Positions 36,535 through 46,114 of a stretch of 64,000 bases of DNA are shown piece after piece. The stretch spans positions 1,612,001-1,676,000 of the forward strand of contig NZ_CP086239.1 of NCBI RefSeq assembly GCF_026650985.1. The letters are read 5' to 3'. The position numbers and the translations under genes were made by a program. The notes below the pieces were generated by a model, which made no database searches, had not been told where the DNA came from, and saw only the letters and a list, made by a program, of their open reading frames with translations. This DNA is from Clostridium estertheticum. GTDB lineage: Bacteria > Bacillota > Clostridia > Clostridiales > Clostridiaceae. The number at the start of each line of letters is the position of its first letter. Position 1 is the first letter of the stretch.

Positions 36535-38250
36535 CTAAATCTTAAACTTCTGTACCATCTCATTGAGCTTTTGTGCAAGTTCCGCTTGCATTTGAGATGT
36601 TTGAGATACTTGCTCCATAGCTTTTGAGGTTTCATCAATACTAATTTGAATATTTCCTGTGTTTTCTGCAGAAATTTGCGAACTCTGTGCCAAAACTTGA
36701 GCTGCCGCACTAACTTCATTTATTGAGGCTTCCACTTCTTCTGACATAGCTGCTATTTCCTCTGACATTGAACTTACAAATTCCCCATCTTCACCATATT
36801 GTTTTCCAGCCTCAGCATATTGTTCTAATACTGGTGTAATATCTTCTATAATAAATTTAAGAATATCATTACTATTTTCAGATAAATGTTTAAATGCATC
36901 TTGAACTTTTACTATAGTTCCTTGAATTGTATTTACAGTTTCAGATGATTGTTCTGCTAGCTTTCTTACTTCATCTGCAACTACCGCAAATCCTTTTCCT
37001 TGTTCCCCTGCTCTTGCTGCTTCAATAGCAGCGTTTAGTGCTAGTAAATTAGTTTGTGATGCAATATCTTCAATTCCATCCGCCATAATCTTTATTTCAT
37101 CTACAACTTTTCCATCTTCTATGGCTTTTAATATTCCTTTTTCCTTTGCTTCATAGATACTCTTACTGTTTTCAAGCGCTTTATTAGCCTCTCTCCTAAC
37201 TACTTTTGCTTTTTCTTTAATTTGCGACGCATTACTGCTACCCTCCATAGCCTTTGAACATAGTGCTTCCATACTTGAATTAACCTCTTCAACAGAAGCA
37301 GTTATTTCCTCAGATGTAGCGCTGGATTCTTGAACCGACCTATTTATCTCCACTGTTGAATTATCTACAATTTCTATTTTAGCGGTTATTTCCTCAACCG
37401 TGGCTGAAAGTTCTTCAGACGAGGCACTCATATCCGATGAATTATCCATTATTTCTTTTATTAATTCTTTAATATTTTCCTGAGCAGCGTTTAATGCGAT
37501 ACCAGTTTGTCCAAATTCATCTTTCCTTGTAATCGTCATTATTCCAGAAAAGTCATAACTAGATAATCTTCCTGCTAAATCTTTTATTTTCTTTAATGGA
37601 TTTACTATATTTTTACTTAATAAATAAGCCATAAAAATTATAATCAAAAATGCTATAGTCGTAAAAAGTATAATTGTATTTCTAGCTTTGCTAAATTGAG
37701 CAATATTATCTAAGTTTGCTTTCTCAGCAGATTTAACATTTATTTCAATACACTTTCCTAAATTATTAGACATTGAAATTCTTATTATATCAAGCTTTAT
37801 ATTAACATTCGTTGCCTCCGAATAGTTATTAGCTTTTACAAGATCAATTACCGTAGTCCTTCCTTCTCTATATTTTGTTAAGTCATTTTTATAATCATTA
37901 TAAGCTTTTTCCTCTTCTGTTGATGTAAAAGGAGTACTTAAGTAATCCTTTTCGTATATTACATCTTCATTTGTTAAATCATTTATATTATTTGTCTCTT
38001 CATCTAATTTTGATTTATCTCTTTCAAAAACAATTCTAAGCATTTCTGCTCTAATACTATTTACATTTCCTTTAGTCTCCTCAAGATTTTTTATCGCTTG
38101 TAGATTATTGCTATATATAGACATAGAACCATCATTTATCTTATCTGAACTTATTATTCCCTCTACTCCAATTAAAATTATAAAAATACAAACAACTGAA
38201 AATACTGACACAATTTTTTTCTTTACACCTAGATTAACAAAAAAATTCAT
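36535..38250 (-). CDS. Methyl-accepting chemotaxis protein (4HB-MCP type)
   Basis: The 571-residue product has an N-terminal membrane helix (about 12-32), an extracellular helical sensor (about 33-190, four-helix-bundle type), a second membrane helix (about 192-212), a HAMP domain and a long signalling hairpin with the tip [43 protein letters not shown]. It ends in [10 protein letters not shown] and lacks the extended tail of the receptors in the chemotaxis operon. It senses an unknown ligand and signals to CheA/CheW. It stands alone, far from the che genes, with its own terminator. Confidence 0.94.
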   Translation of the reverse strand: MNFFVNLGVKKKIVSVFSVVCIFIILIGVEGIISSDKINDGSMSIYSNNLQAIKNLEETKGNVNSIRAEMLRIVFERDKSKLDEETNNINDLTNEDVIYEKDYLSTPFTSTEEEKAYNDYKNDLTKYREGRTTVIDLVKANNYSEATNVNIKLDIIRISMSNNLGKCIEINVKSAEKANLDNIAQFSKARNTIILFTTIAFLIIIFMAYLLSKNIVNPLKKIKDLAGRLSSYDFSGIMTITRKDEFGQTGIALNAAQENIKELIKEIMDNSSDMSASSEELSATVEEITAKIEIVDNSTVEINRSVQESSATSEEITASVEEVNSSMEALCSKAMEGSSNASQIKEKAKVVRREANKALENSKSIYEAKEKGILKAIEDGKVVDEIKIMADGIEDIASQTNLLALNAAIEAARAGEQGKGFAVVADEVRKLAEQSSETVNTIQGTIVKVQDAFKHLSENSNDILKFIIEDITPVLEQYAEAGKQYGEDGEFVSSMSEEIAAMSEEVEASINEVSAAAQVLAQSSQISAENTGNIQISIDETSKAMEQVSQTSQMQAELAQKLNEMVQKFKI

Positions 38251-38574
38251 TTTAACACTCCTCTTCTCTATTCATAATATAAGATTTTTAATTATCATAA
38301 TTAATAAAGCTATTAAGTATAATTACACACTTTACTATCGGTTAATTTGCCATATTCTTTACATATATATTAGCTTTAACTACATTTTATATTATATTTA
38401 TATATATTCTACTAATTTATCTTATGTTTACATGTCTTATTTGGTTTCTTTGCATCATTACGGTAAATGTTCATTTTTATTACAAATACTATTTAAACCA
38501 TACATAAAGAAAGCAACAACACTATGAATTTATTATCCATAATGTTATTGCTCTCTTATTTTCTAAACCCTAAT
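38251..38574. other. Intergenic region between chemoreceptor and DegT-type gene (324 bp)
   Basis: It holds the upstream region of the chemoreceptor gene and the terminator of the aminotransferase gene (38512-38552). A plus-strand frame here has a low-complexity Tyr/Ile-rich translation and is not credible. Nothing else is seen. Confidence 0.6.
38512..38552 (-). terminator. Terminator of the DegT-type aminotransferase gene
   Basis: In the minus-strand RNA the arms pair over 15 bases with two G-U wobbles, followed by TTTCTTTAT. The wobbles would be mismatches on the plus strand, so it acts mainly for the minus-strand gene. Confidence 0.75.
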
Positions 38575-39678
38575 TTAAACTACACTATTTTTTATTGTTT
38601 CACATACCTTGCTAATCTCTTCTTTTGTAAGCCCTACAGAACTTGGGAGATTTATTCCTCGTGCGTAAAGTTCATTTGTAACAGTTAAATCGCCATGTCT
38701 ACTCCCCTTATATGGAGGCATATCGTGGATAGGCATAAAGAAAGGTCTCGCCTCTATTTTAACGAAATTTAGTTTTTGTATAAGTTCATCACGAGTTATA
38801 CCATATTCATCTTCAACTAGGATTGAATATAACCAGTAACAGTTTTCCACATTTTCTCTTTCAGCTGGCAATGTAATTCCTTTAATTTCACCTAGAAGCT
38901 TGTTATAATACAATGCATTTTCTCTTTTAGTTTTTAAATAGTCTTTAACATTCTCAAGTTGAGCTACTCCAAATGCAGCTAAAAGATTTGGCATTCTCAT
39001 ATTATATCCTATTTCTGAATGATAAAATGCTTTATTTTCAGTAACTACTTTTGCCTGAGTAGACAAAAATTTTGCCCGCTTGCCGTGCTCTAAATTGTTA
39101 GTTACAAGCATTCCACCTGCCCCAGTAGTTATAAGCTTATTACCATTAAAACTAAAACACCCTATATCACCTATTGTTCCTGCCATTTTCCCATTGCAAG
39201 TAGAACCTAGCGATTCTGTTGCATCTTCTATAACAAATAAATTATGTTTTTTCGCTATTTGCATTACTTTAACCATATCTACAGGGTGACCATAAATATG
39301 TACTGGCATTATAGCTTTTGTTTTAGATGTTATTAACTCTTCTATTTTAGAAGCATCCATAACAAATGTGTCACGGCATACATCTACAAATACTGGTTCT
39401 GCACCTACATATTTTATTGTATTAACTGGAGATATAAATGTAAGTGATGGGACTATAACCTCGTCTCCATCTCCTATTCCAAGAGTTAATAATGCAAGTT
39501 GAAGCGCAGCCGTACCATTCATTGTAACTACAGCACTTTTGCTACTTACATACTCACTAAATTTTTCTTCAAATAGATTAACATAACTTCCTACTGAAGA
39601 GACCCAATTAGTATCTATACAGTCTTTAACGTATTTTAACTCATTGCCTTTAATTTCTGGTATACATAAAGGTATCAT
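38575..39678 (-). CDS. DegT/DnrJ/EryC1 family sugar aminotransferase
   Basis: The 367-residue PLP enzyme has the family features NWVSSVGSYVNLFEEKFSEY, TMNGTAALQLAL, EDATESLGSTCNGK and the lysine segment CFSFNGNKLITTGAGGML, where the Lys binds PLP. The family transfers amino groups to 4-keto (or 3-keto) nucleotide sugars. The N-terminal WVSSVG pattern resembles enzymes that make bacillosamine- or legionaminic acid-type sugars used in flagellin or surface glycans. No other sugar genes are adjacent, so it is an orphan and its substrate is not certain. It has its own terminator. Confidence 0.92.
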   Translation of the reverse strand: MIPLCIPEIKGNELKYVKDCIDTNWVSSVGSYVNLFEEKFSEYVSSKSAVVTMNGTAALQLALLTLGIGDGDEVIVPSLTFISPVNTIKYVGAEPVFVDVCRDTFVMDASKIEELITSKTKAIMPVHIYGHPVDMVKVMQIAKKHNLFVIEDATESLGSTCNGKMAGTIGDIGCFSFNGNKLITTGAGGMLVTNNLEHGKRAKFLSTQAKVVTENKAFYHSEIGYNMRMPNLLAAFGVAQLENVKDYLKTKRENALYYNKLLGEIKGITLPAERENVENCYWLYSILVEDEYGITRDELIQKLNFVKIEARPFFMPIHDMPPYKGSRHGDLTVTNELYARGINLPSSVGLTKEEISKVCETIKNSVV

Positions 39679-39791
39679 TATAAAAACCTCCTACTTTTTG
39701 TACATTCTATAAATTATAAATTGTATAAGGTAAATATACATCATTACGTAACGTAAGTTGCAAGTGAATTATTATGTAATAAAATTATTAT

Positions 39792-40679
39792 TTAAATATT
39801 TTCTATATTCAAACCATCCTCATCAATTTCTAAATTTAGAGTTTCCCAGCTTCCTGATAAGCCCTTTAAAAATTCTTTTAGTTTTCCTTCAGTATTACTA
39901 TCATCTTTTTTAAGCATTACCATAATCGTTGGTCCAGCACCACTAAGAAATACGCCCAAAGCTTCACTTTCTTTAACAAAACTTGAAATTTGCGAGTAAT
40001 TTTTTATTAACCCCATTCTATATGGCTGATGAAGTTTATCTTTGCAAGCAAGCTTTACACCTTCATAATCACCATTAACAAGTGATACAATAAGCATCGA
40101 AACCATACCTACATTATACACAGCATCTTTAAAAGGTATTGTTTCTGGTAGCACTGCTCTTGAAGACTTAGTTGATAACTGTAACTTAGGGATTAATGCA
40201 CAAAATTTTATACTCCCATTAATTGGAATTTTATTATAATGATTAGCTCCTTCATTCATAATTGAAACAGTCATGCCACCAATCATTGCAGGAGTAATAT
40301 TATCCGGATGTCCTTCAATTTCGCAAGCATAATTTAGGACCTCTTGTTTTGTTAAAACATCTCCACATAACTTATTAGCAGCTGTAATCCCCGCCAATAT
40401 ACATGTAGCACTACTTCCAAGCCCTCCACTAACAGGTATTTCCGTTTTAAAAGTTAATCTAACACCTTTGGGATCCTTTTGTAGTTTTTTAAAGGTTTTT
40501 AACATTGAAGTATAAACTAAGTTATTATTATTTGCAAATTCCTTATTACACCCAAAAATTTCAAGCCCAGATTCTATCTCTTCTACTATAAATCTATTGT
40601 ATAGTTTAAACGCAACCCCGAGAGTATCAAGTCCTGGCCCCATATTTGCACTTGTGGCAGGTACTTTAATTTCAAACAT
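39792..40679 (-). CDS. thrB: Homoserine kinase
   Basis: The 295-residue product is a GHMP kinase with the N-terminal VPATSANMGPGLDTLGVAF, the ATP-binding PVSGGLGSSATCILAG and the C-terminal VFLSGAGPTIMVML. The pattern is that of ThrB, which phosphorylates homoserine on the way to threonine. Its length is usual (about 300). No threonine synthase or homoserine dehydrogenase gene is beside it, so the pathway is split in this genome. No good ribosome binding site is evident in the first bases upstream (ACAGTTGTAAATAGTTATG on the minus strand), so expression may be low. Confidence 0.93.
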   Translation of the reverse strand: MFEIKVPATSANMGPGLDTLGVAFKLYNRFIVEEIESGLEIFGCNKEFANNNNLVYTSMLKTFKKLQKDPKGVRLTFKTEIPVSGGLGSSATCILAGITAANKLCGDVLTKQEVLNYACEIEGHPDNITPAMIGGMTVSIMNEGANHYNKIPINGSIKFCALIPKLQLSTKSSRAVLPETIPFKDAVYNVGMVSMLIVSLVNGDYEGVKLACKDKLHQPYRMGLIKNYSQISSFVKESEALGVFLSGAGPTIMVMLKKDDSNTEGKLKEFLKGLSGSWETLNLEIDEDGLNIENI

Positions 40680-40872
40680 AACTATTTACAACTGTTTCTT
40701 TACCTCTTACATAAAAAAAATTCATATAGTTGCCCCCTAATCCGACAGTATTTATTATTATTTCATTCATTTTATACTGTTATGACTAAAATTTCAAGTA
40801 TATTTACCTAGTTTCACCATTTAATCTAAACAAAAAATATTAATTTAAAAAATATGAAATATAATAAATTTA

Positions 40873-40911
40873 AATTAAGAGCCACTATAACTTTTATAGT
40901 GGCTCTTAATT
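40873..40911 (-). terminator. Terminator of the 63-residue protein gene
   Basis: Perfect 18-base arms around a three-base loop (AATTAAGAGCCACTATAA and complement). It lies directly after the small gene and can act in both directions. Confidence 0.88.
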
Positions 40912-40918
40912 AGAGTAT

Positions 40919-41110
40919 TTAAATAAATTTTTCAGCACTCTTCCAATGTTTTGTATCTAAATTATACTTTGAAAAATCAGGTACGATTCCATTTGTTTCA
41001 ACTAATGCTTTTGCTACTTTTTTTAAATCTCTTCTTGTTTTACACTTATAGAAATTTGATTCTTCTATTGATTCCATTACATCTTCAATTTTTTTTTGAA
41101 CTCTATTCAT
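40919..41110 (-). CDS. Small conserved-looking protein, function unknown (63 aa)
   Basis: The product is a small charged helical protein beginning MNRVQKKIEDVMESIEESNF and ending in YNLDTKHWKSAEKFI. It has no membrane segment or metal motif. The ATG at 41110 is chosen because AAGGAGG lies at ideal distance; an upstream ATG at 41131 has no such site. A strong terminator directly follows, and it lies between thrB and the RNase J gene with gaps of over 100 bases on both sides, so it is monocistronic. The strong ribosome site and terminator support a real gene. No family is recognised. Confidence 0.7.
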   Translation of the reverse strand: MNRVQKKIEDVMESIEESNFYKCKTRRDLKKVAKALVETNGIVPDFSKYNLDTKHWKSAEKFI

Positions 41111-41259
41111 TAAAATCCTCCTTATTTTCATGTTAATAAATAGTAATAAACAAACTCTAATATTTTCACTTAGCTAGTTTTAACTATTTAAAACCTTAAT
41201 ATACTTACTAAAACGAAAGCACTTAAGATAATATTAATATGTATTAAGTAATTTTTTAC

Positions 41260-42924
41260 TTATATCTCCATGATAATTGGAAGAATAATTGGCCTACGAT
41301 TTGTTTTTTCATATAAATATCGCTCTACAGATTTTTTCATGTTAAATTTTAATACATTCCATTCAATAACTTTATTCTCTAAGCACTTATTAAGTTCAAT
41401 CCTAACAATCTCTTTCACTTCATTAATCAAAACATCCGACTCCTTTGCATATACAAATCCCCGAGTGATTATATCAGGTCCTGCAATAATACTATAAGAT
41501 TCTCGCTCTAATGTAACCACTACTGTGAGCATGCCGTCTTCTGCTAAATGTTTTCTATCTCTAAGTACTATGTTTCCAACATCTCCCACTCCAAGTCCAT
41601 CAACAAATACGGATCCAGTATGTACCCTCCCTGTAATCTTCGCTTCATCCTTTGTAAGTTCTAAAACTTGCCCTGTCTCCATAGTAAATATATCTTTACT
41701 TTTCATACCTAATTTCTGTGCTAACTTAGCATGTTTTCTTAAATGTCTAAATTCACCATGGACTGGCATAAAATATTTAGGATGAACTAATGCATGAATT
41801 AATTTCAATTCTTCTTGATATGCATGCCCGGATACATGTACTTCTTCTAAATCCTCATAAATGACCTCTGCCCCTCTTTTGAATAACTCATTTATAACCC
41901 TTGAAATAAGTTTTTCATTACCTGGAATTGGAGATGCTGAAATAATAAATAAGTCCTCAGGTTCAATAGTTATTTTTCTATGAGTAGCAAAAGCCATCCT
42001 AGCAAGTCCTGCCATAGGTTCTCCCTGACTTCCCGTAGTTATTATTGTAATATCTTTATTTTCGTAATTACGCATTTCATCTACATCAATAATGTAATCT
42101 TCTGGTATATGAAGATATCCAAGATCTATAGCTACTTGTGAGATATTGTCCATACTCCTTCCACTAAATACAATTTTTCTATTATATCTCACAGATGCAT
42201 CTGCAATCTGTTGAATTCTATGAATATTTGAAGCAAATGTGGCTACAATAACTCTACCCTCCGCGCCGGAAAATATTCTAGTTAGAGTCTTTCCAATAGT
42301 TTTTTCAGAAATTGAGTGCCCTTCGCGCTCAACATTTGTGCTGTCAGCCATAAGAAGCAGAACACCATCTTTACCTAGATTGGAGATACGTTCTAAGTCC
42401 ATTACGAGTCCATCAATTGGGGTATAATCAATTTTAAAATCACCAGTATGCAATATAACGCCTATTGGTGAATGGATAGCAATAGCACAAGAATCAGCTA
42501 TGCTGTGGGTAACTCTTATAAACTCAATTTTAAAATTTTGCAGTTCTATTGTTTCCCCAGCATTTACAATGTGAAGCTCACAATATTGCAACATATTGTG
42601 TTCCCTTAGTTTATTTTCAATTAATCCTAATGTTAACTTAGTACCATAAATAGGTACATTTAATTGTTTTAGAATGAATGGCACCGAACCTATATGATCT
42701 TCATGACCATGCGTTAGGAAAAATCCTTTTACCTTTTCCTCATTATTCTTCAAATAAGTTATATCTGGAATTACTAAATCTACACCATACATTTCCTCAT
42801 CAGGGAATGATACACCACAGTCTATAACAATGATTTCATCCGCGTATTCAATAGCCGTTATATTCTTCCCTATTTCTCCAAGTCCTCCTAAAGGAATAAC
42901 TTTTAAACTTTTCTGGGTTTCCAT
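41260..42924 (-). CDS. rnjA: Ribonuclease J
   Basis: The 554-residue product has the metallo-beta-lactamase/beta-CASP fold of RNase J: PLGGLGEIGKNITAIEY at the N-terminus, the zinc motif FLTHGHEDHIGS near residue 75, HTGDFKID, and beta-CASP motifs with HVSGHAYQEELKL and MPVHGEFRHL. RNase J is a 5'-to-3' exo- and endoribonuclease for mRNA decay and rRNA processing in Firmicutes. Its length matches the family (about 555). It has an AGGAG-type site upstream. It is transcribed divergently from the yhaM-ylxP operon, which encodes another RNA-decay enzyme. Confidence 0.96.
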   Translation of the reverse strand: METQKSLKVIPLGGLGEIGKNITAIEYADEIIVIDCGVSFPDEEMYGVDLVIPDITYLKNNEEKVKGFFLTHGHEDHIGSVPFILKQLNVPIYGTKLTLGLIENKLREHNMLQYCELHIVNAGETIELQNFKIEFIRVTHSIADSCAIAIHSPIGVILHTGDFKIDYTPIDGLVMDLERISNLGKDGVLLLMADSTNVEREGHSISEKTIGKTLTRIFSGAEGRVIVATFASNIHRIQQIADASVRYNRKIVFSGRSMDNISQVAIDLGYLHIPEDYIIDVDEMRNYENKDITIITTGSQGEPMAGLARMAFATHRKITIEPEDLFIISASPIPGNEKLISRVINELFKRGAEVIYEDLEEVHVSGHAYQEELKLIHALVHPKYFMPVHGEFRHLRKHAKLAQKLGMKSKDIFTMETGQVLELTKDEAKITGRVHTGSVFVDGLGVGDVGNIVLRDRKHLAEDGMLTVVVTLERESYSIIAGPDIITRGFVYAKESDVLINEVKEIVRIELNKCLENKVIEWNVLKFNMKKSVERYLYEKTNRRPIILPIIMEI

Positions 42925-43147
42925 TAAATCCTCTCCTTATTTATATCAATAATATTTTTTCCCTTTATTTTGCCATGTATTATGAAATTAATACCTTTTT
43001 TCTACAATTATTATTGTAATGTGTTTATAAAAATAGTAAGCGTTTAATGAAAATTAGTCAGATACAAATAAATATGGTACAGTAATAAGCGCAAATAGAT
43101 TTTAACACTTACTTTATTAAAAAAATAAATTTAATTTGGAGGATCAT

Positions 43148-44050
43148 ATGATTACAAAAGAGAATTTTTTAAACGACATAAAAAGTGGAACTAATATAAA
43201 AATTTCATTAATGGTAATGAAAATAATGTTCAAAGATGCTTCTAAATTTGTCTGCATTTTGGTAGATAAGAGTGGAGAAGTAAAAGCTAATATACCTAGC
43301 AAAAATGGTGATATTACAGAAGGAAGTGTCCTAGAAGTTGAAGGATTTAAAGATAAAAACTTAGATGTCAAAAAATATAAATTTATTTTAGATTATAATT
43401 TATCAGATTATCTACCAACTGTAAAGAGACCTATTGAAGATATTATGAATGAAATGGACACCCTTACAGAAAAATACATTATTTCAAATGAGGGTAAAGC
43501 CTTAAATGACTATTTCTTTAAGGATGAACTATTCTTAGATAAATTTCAAAGAGGAATAGGCGGAGTATCTATGCATCATAATTATATAGGTGGTCTTGCA
43601 GAACATACATTAAATGTTATGTATTTAACTGCTACACTTTGTGAAAGATATGAATGTACACGAACTGAAATAGCGGTACTTGTAGCAAAACTTCATGATA
43701 TTGGGAAGATTTATGAATTATATTATGATGGTCCTTTTAAATATACCCTTAGAGGAGAAATGGAAGGTCATATTGTTATTGGAGTAGAGTTATTAGATAG
43801 AGCTATTCGAGAGAATGAATCACTTTATTCTGAAGATTTTATTACTAGGATAAAGGGATGTTTAGTTCAGCATCACGGAAAACCTGAATTTGGTTCTCCA
43901 AGAGGCATGAAAATGGAAGAATCATTTATAGTTAATTTTGCTGATTCCACAGATGCTACTATGAATAAAATTTCTCAAATGAAGGATAAAACAGAACCTG
44001 GTAATTGGTCAGACTACGATAGACGAATTGATACTAAATTATACTTATAA
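43148..44050 (+). CDS. yhaM: 3'-5' exoribonuclease YhaM-like protein (OB fold + HD domain)
   Basis: The 300-residue product has an N-terminal OB-fold domain (about 15-95) and an HD phosphohydrolase domain with MHHNYIGGLAEHTLNVMYL, AKLHDIGKIYEL and HGKPEFGSPRGMKMEE. This order is that of YhaM, a 3'-to-5' exonuclease of Firmicutes (about 314 residues). The ATG at 43148 is chosen for the GGAGG just upstream; a TTG at 43136 is in frame but inside the site. It is followed by the ylxP-like gene 22 bases later. The bidirectional terminator that closed this operon is now beside the inserted IS. Confidence 0.9.
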   Translation: MITKENFLNDIKSGTNIKISLMVMKIMFKDASKFVCILVDKSGEVKANIPSKNGDITEGSVLEVEGFKDKNLDVKKYKFILDYNLSDYLPTVKRPIEDIMNEMDTLTEKYIISNEGKALNDYFFKDELFLDKFQRGIGGVSMHHNYIGGLAEHTLNVMYLTATLCERYECTRTEIAVLVAKLHDIGKIYELYYDGPFKYTLRGEMEGHIVIGVELLDRAIRENESLYSEDFITRIKGCLVQHHGKPEFGSPRGMKMEESFIVNFADSTDATMNKISQMKDKTEPGNWSDYDRRIDTKLYL

Positions 44051-44072
44051 TAAAATTGGCGGTGAGAACTAT

Positions 44073-44363
44073 ATGAAAATCTTATCTATGAAAGTCACCC
44101 TAAGAGCATCATGGTCACACTCCTTAAAAGAAAAGAGAATGGTTGTAAAAAGTATAATTCAAAAACTAAAAAATAAATTTAACATATCAGTATCAGAAGT
44201 AGATGAACAAGATATTCATCAAACAATAGTTATAGGTATTGCTTCAATATGTGGAAGCTCATCACAATTAGATTCCACAATGGAACATATTATCACTTTT
44301 ATAGAAAATAATACTGATGCGGAAATAGTTAATATTCAAAATGAAAATATTGTTAGCCTATAA
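44073..44363 (+). CDS. ylxP: YlxP-like protein (DUF503)
   Basis: The 96-residue product (MKILSMKVTLRASWSHSLKEKRMVVKSI onward) matches the DUF503 pattern, with SHSLKEKR and VSEVDEQD. The Bacillus homologue YlxP is implicated in ribosome binding and maturation (with RbfA). The start at 44073 has GGTGAG upstream. It lies 22 bases after the yhaM-like gene. It is complete and of typical length. The exact role in this organism is inferred from the family. Confidence 0.88.
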   Translation: MKILSMKVTLRASWSHSLKEKRMVVKSIIQKLKNKFNISVSEVDEQDIHQTIVIGIASICGSSSQLDSTMEHIITFIENNTDAEIVNIQNENIVSL

Positions 44364-44425
44364 TTGTCATTAAGTAAGATAGGAATACATCTTTACTATC
44401 ATTCAAACAGTTTACTAAAATAAAT

Positions 44426-44456
44426 AAGCTTACCATTTATTTTAAATGGTAAGCTT
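44426..44456. repeat. Left copy of the duplicated 31-bp terminator palindrome
   Basis: AAGCTTACCATTTA plus TTT plus TAAATGGTAAGCTT, identical to the copy at 46068-46098. It still ends the yhaM-ylxP operon. It is the target duplication of the IS. Confidence 0.85.
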
Positions 44457-44482
44457 CAGACTGTTGACAAACATAAAATGTA

Positions 44483-44509
44483 AAACACTCTAATTTAAAA
44501 TTGGAGTGT
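44483..44509 (+). terminator. Terminator-like hairpin inside the left end of the IS
   Basis: Arms AACACTC and GAGTGTT with an AT-rich inner stem, followed by a T-run. It lies upstream of the transposase gene and would stop read-through from outside. Confidence 0.72.
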
Positions 44510-44593
44510 TTTTTTTCATATTCAAAAAGGATTTTACAACATCAATGTCGAATATATATAGTATACAAACTTTATAATTCGGAGGGTTTAGTT

Positions 44594-46012
44594 ATGATTA
44601 ATGAAAAGAACTTCACACAACAAAAATTAGAAATGGTATATTTAGAGGATTTAGTTCCTAAAGACCATATTCTCAGAAATATAGATAAATACATGGATTT
44701 CTCTTTCATAAGAGAATTGACTCAAAAATATTATTGTTTAGATAATGGAAGACCTGGCGTAGATCCTATTTTACTCTTCAAAATGCTGTTTATTGGATAC
44801 CTATTTGGAATAAAATCTGAGCGACAACTTGTAAAGGAAATTGAAGTAAATGTAGCTTATAGATGGTTTTTAGGACTAAGCCTTACTGATGTTATTCCAG
44901 ATCATTCAACAATTAGCCAAAATAGACGTAGACGATTTAAAGGAACTGACGTGTTCCAAAAAATATTTGACGAAGTCGTATTTAAGGCTATAAATCTTAA
45001 GATGGTAACTGGTAAAATACTTTACACAGATTCTACACACCTAAAAGCAAATGCTAATAAGCGAAAGCTTGTGAAAATTGAAGTTGAAAAAACACCTAAA
45101 GAATATGTAGCTGATCTTAATAAAGCTGTAGAGGAAGATAGAATAAATCACGGTAAAAGACCTTTGAAAGTGAAAGAACCTGTTACCATAATAAAAGAAA
45201 TTAAAGTTAGCACAACTGACCCCGACAGCGGATATATGATGAGAGATGGCAAGCCGGAAGGCTTCTCCTATTTAGATCACAGAACTGTGGACAGTAAACA
45301 CAATATAATTACTGATGTTTATGTTACTCCTGGAAATATAAATGATGTTGATCCTTATATCGATAGATTGGATGTGCAAATAAAAAAATTTAATTTTAAT
45401 ACAAAATATGTTGGTGCCGATGCTGGTTATGCTACAAATCTTATATGTAAAGAACTATTTGAGAGAGAATTAAAATCTGTAATGGGATATAGAAGGTCTC
45501 CACATACAAAAGGAATGTACACTAAAAATAAATTTCAATATGTTAAAGAGAAGGACATATATGTTTGCCCTGACTTAAGGGCTTTGCATTATAAAACGAC
45601 AACTAGAGATGGATATAAAGAGTATGTTGGGAATGCAAAAGATTGCAAAGAATGCCCAAATAGAACTCAATGTTTTTCTGATAAAAGTAAGGTTAAAACT
45701 GTTAGAAGACATGTTTGGGAAATGTATAAAGAAGATGTTGTAAAGTTTACCAAAACGGATAAGGGTAGAAATATATATAGAAGAAGGAAAGAAACTATAG
45801 AGCGAAGCTTCGCAGATTCTAAACAACTGCATGGGCTTCGCTATTGCCATATGCGCGGATTAGAAAATGTGCAAGAGCAGTGTCTGCTTACAGCAGCAGT
45901 GCAAAATATGAAAAAGATAGCTAGCCTACTATCTTCCATGTTTTTTTATTTTATAACTAAAAACCTGTTGCATGTTACTAATTTATCTATAAATCAAAAT
46001 GCTATCGCATAA
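44594..46012 (+). CDS. IS1182-family transposase
   Basis: The 472-residue DDE transposase has the DUF772-type N-terminal domain ([45 protein letters not shown]) and a catalytic core with [27 protein letters not shown] and [18 protein letters not shown] holding the three acidic residues, plus a Cys cluster ([14 protein letters not shown]). The ATG at 44594 is chosen for the GGAGG site before it. The frame is uninterrupted, so the element may be active. It is not related to the neighbouring genes. Confidence 0.95.
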   Translation: MINEKNFTQQKLEMVYLEDLVPKDHILRNIDKYMDFSFIRELTQKYYCLDNGRPGVDPILLFKMLFIGYLFGIKSERQLVKEIEVNVAYRWFLGLSLTDVIPDHSTISQNRRRRFKGTDVFQKIFDEVVFKAINLKMVTGKILYTDSTHLKANANKRKLVKIEVEKTPKEYVADLNKAVEEDRINHGKRPLKVKEPVTIIKEIKVSTTDPDSGYMMRDGKPEGFSYLDHRTVDSKHNIITDVYVTPGNINDVDPYIDRLDVQIKKFNFNTKYVGADAGYATNLICKELFERELKSVMGYRRSPHTKGMYTKNKFQYVKEKDIYVCPDLRALHYKTTTRDGYKEYVGNAKDCKECPNRTQCFSDKSKVKTVRRHVWEMYKEDVVKFTKTDKGRNIYRRRKETIERSFADSKQLHGLRYCHMRGLENVQEQCLLTAAVQNMKKIASLLSSMFFYFITKNLLHVTNLSINQNAIA

Positions 46013-46022
46013 TTGCATATAA

Positions 46023-46055
46023 AAACCCAGTACAATAAAAAATTATACTGGGTTT
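46023..46055 (+). terminator. Terminator of the transposase gene
   Basis: Arms AAACCCAGTA and TACTGGGTTT lie 10 bases after the transposase stop, inside the right end of the IS. Confidence 0.75.
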
Positions 46056-46067
46056 GTAAACAACCTG

Positions 46068-46098
46068 AAGCTTACCATTTATTTTAAATGGTAAGCTT
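46068..46098. repeat. Right copy of the duplicated 31-bp terminator palindrome
   Basis: Identical to 44426-44456. On the minus strand it is the terminator of the APC permease gene, with the AATAAATAAG flank on the plus strand supplying the outer stem. Confidence 0.85.
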
Positions 46099-46114
46099 AT
46101 TTATTCATCATATT

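Larger units (their letters stand above)
44457..46067 (+). mobile_element. IS1182-like insertion sequence, intact (1611 bp)
   Basis: The element has imperfect terminal inverted repeats of about 16 bases (left CAGACTGTTGACAAAC, right end complement CAGGTTGTTTACAAAC), one intact transposase gene and internal hairpins at both ends (44483-44509 and 46023-46055) that would shield it from outside transcription. Both flanks carry the identical 31-bp palindrome, which is therefore a target duplication. The original site can be rebuilt as a bidirectional terminator between ylxP and the APC permease gene. Confidence 0.88.

Noticed and set aside
38108-38527. Plus-strand frame of 139 codons between the receptor and DegT-type genes
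   Set aside because: It runs antisense through the receptor start and is a Tyr/Ile-rich string typical of chance AT-rich frames.
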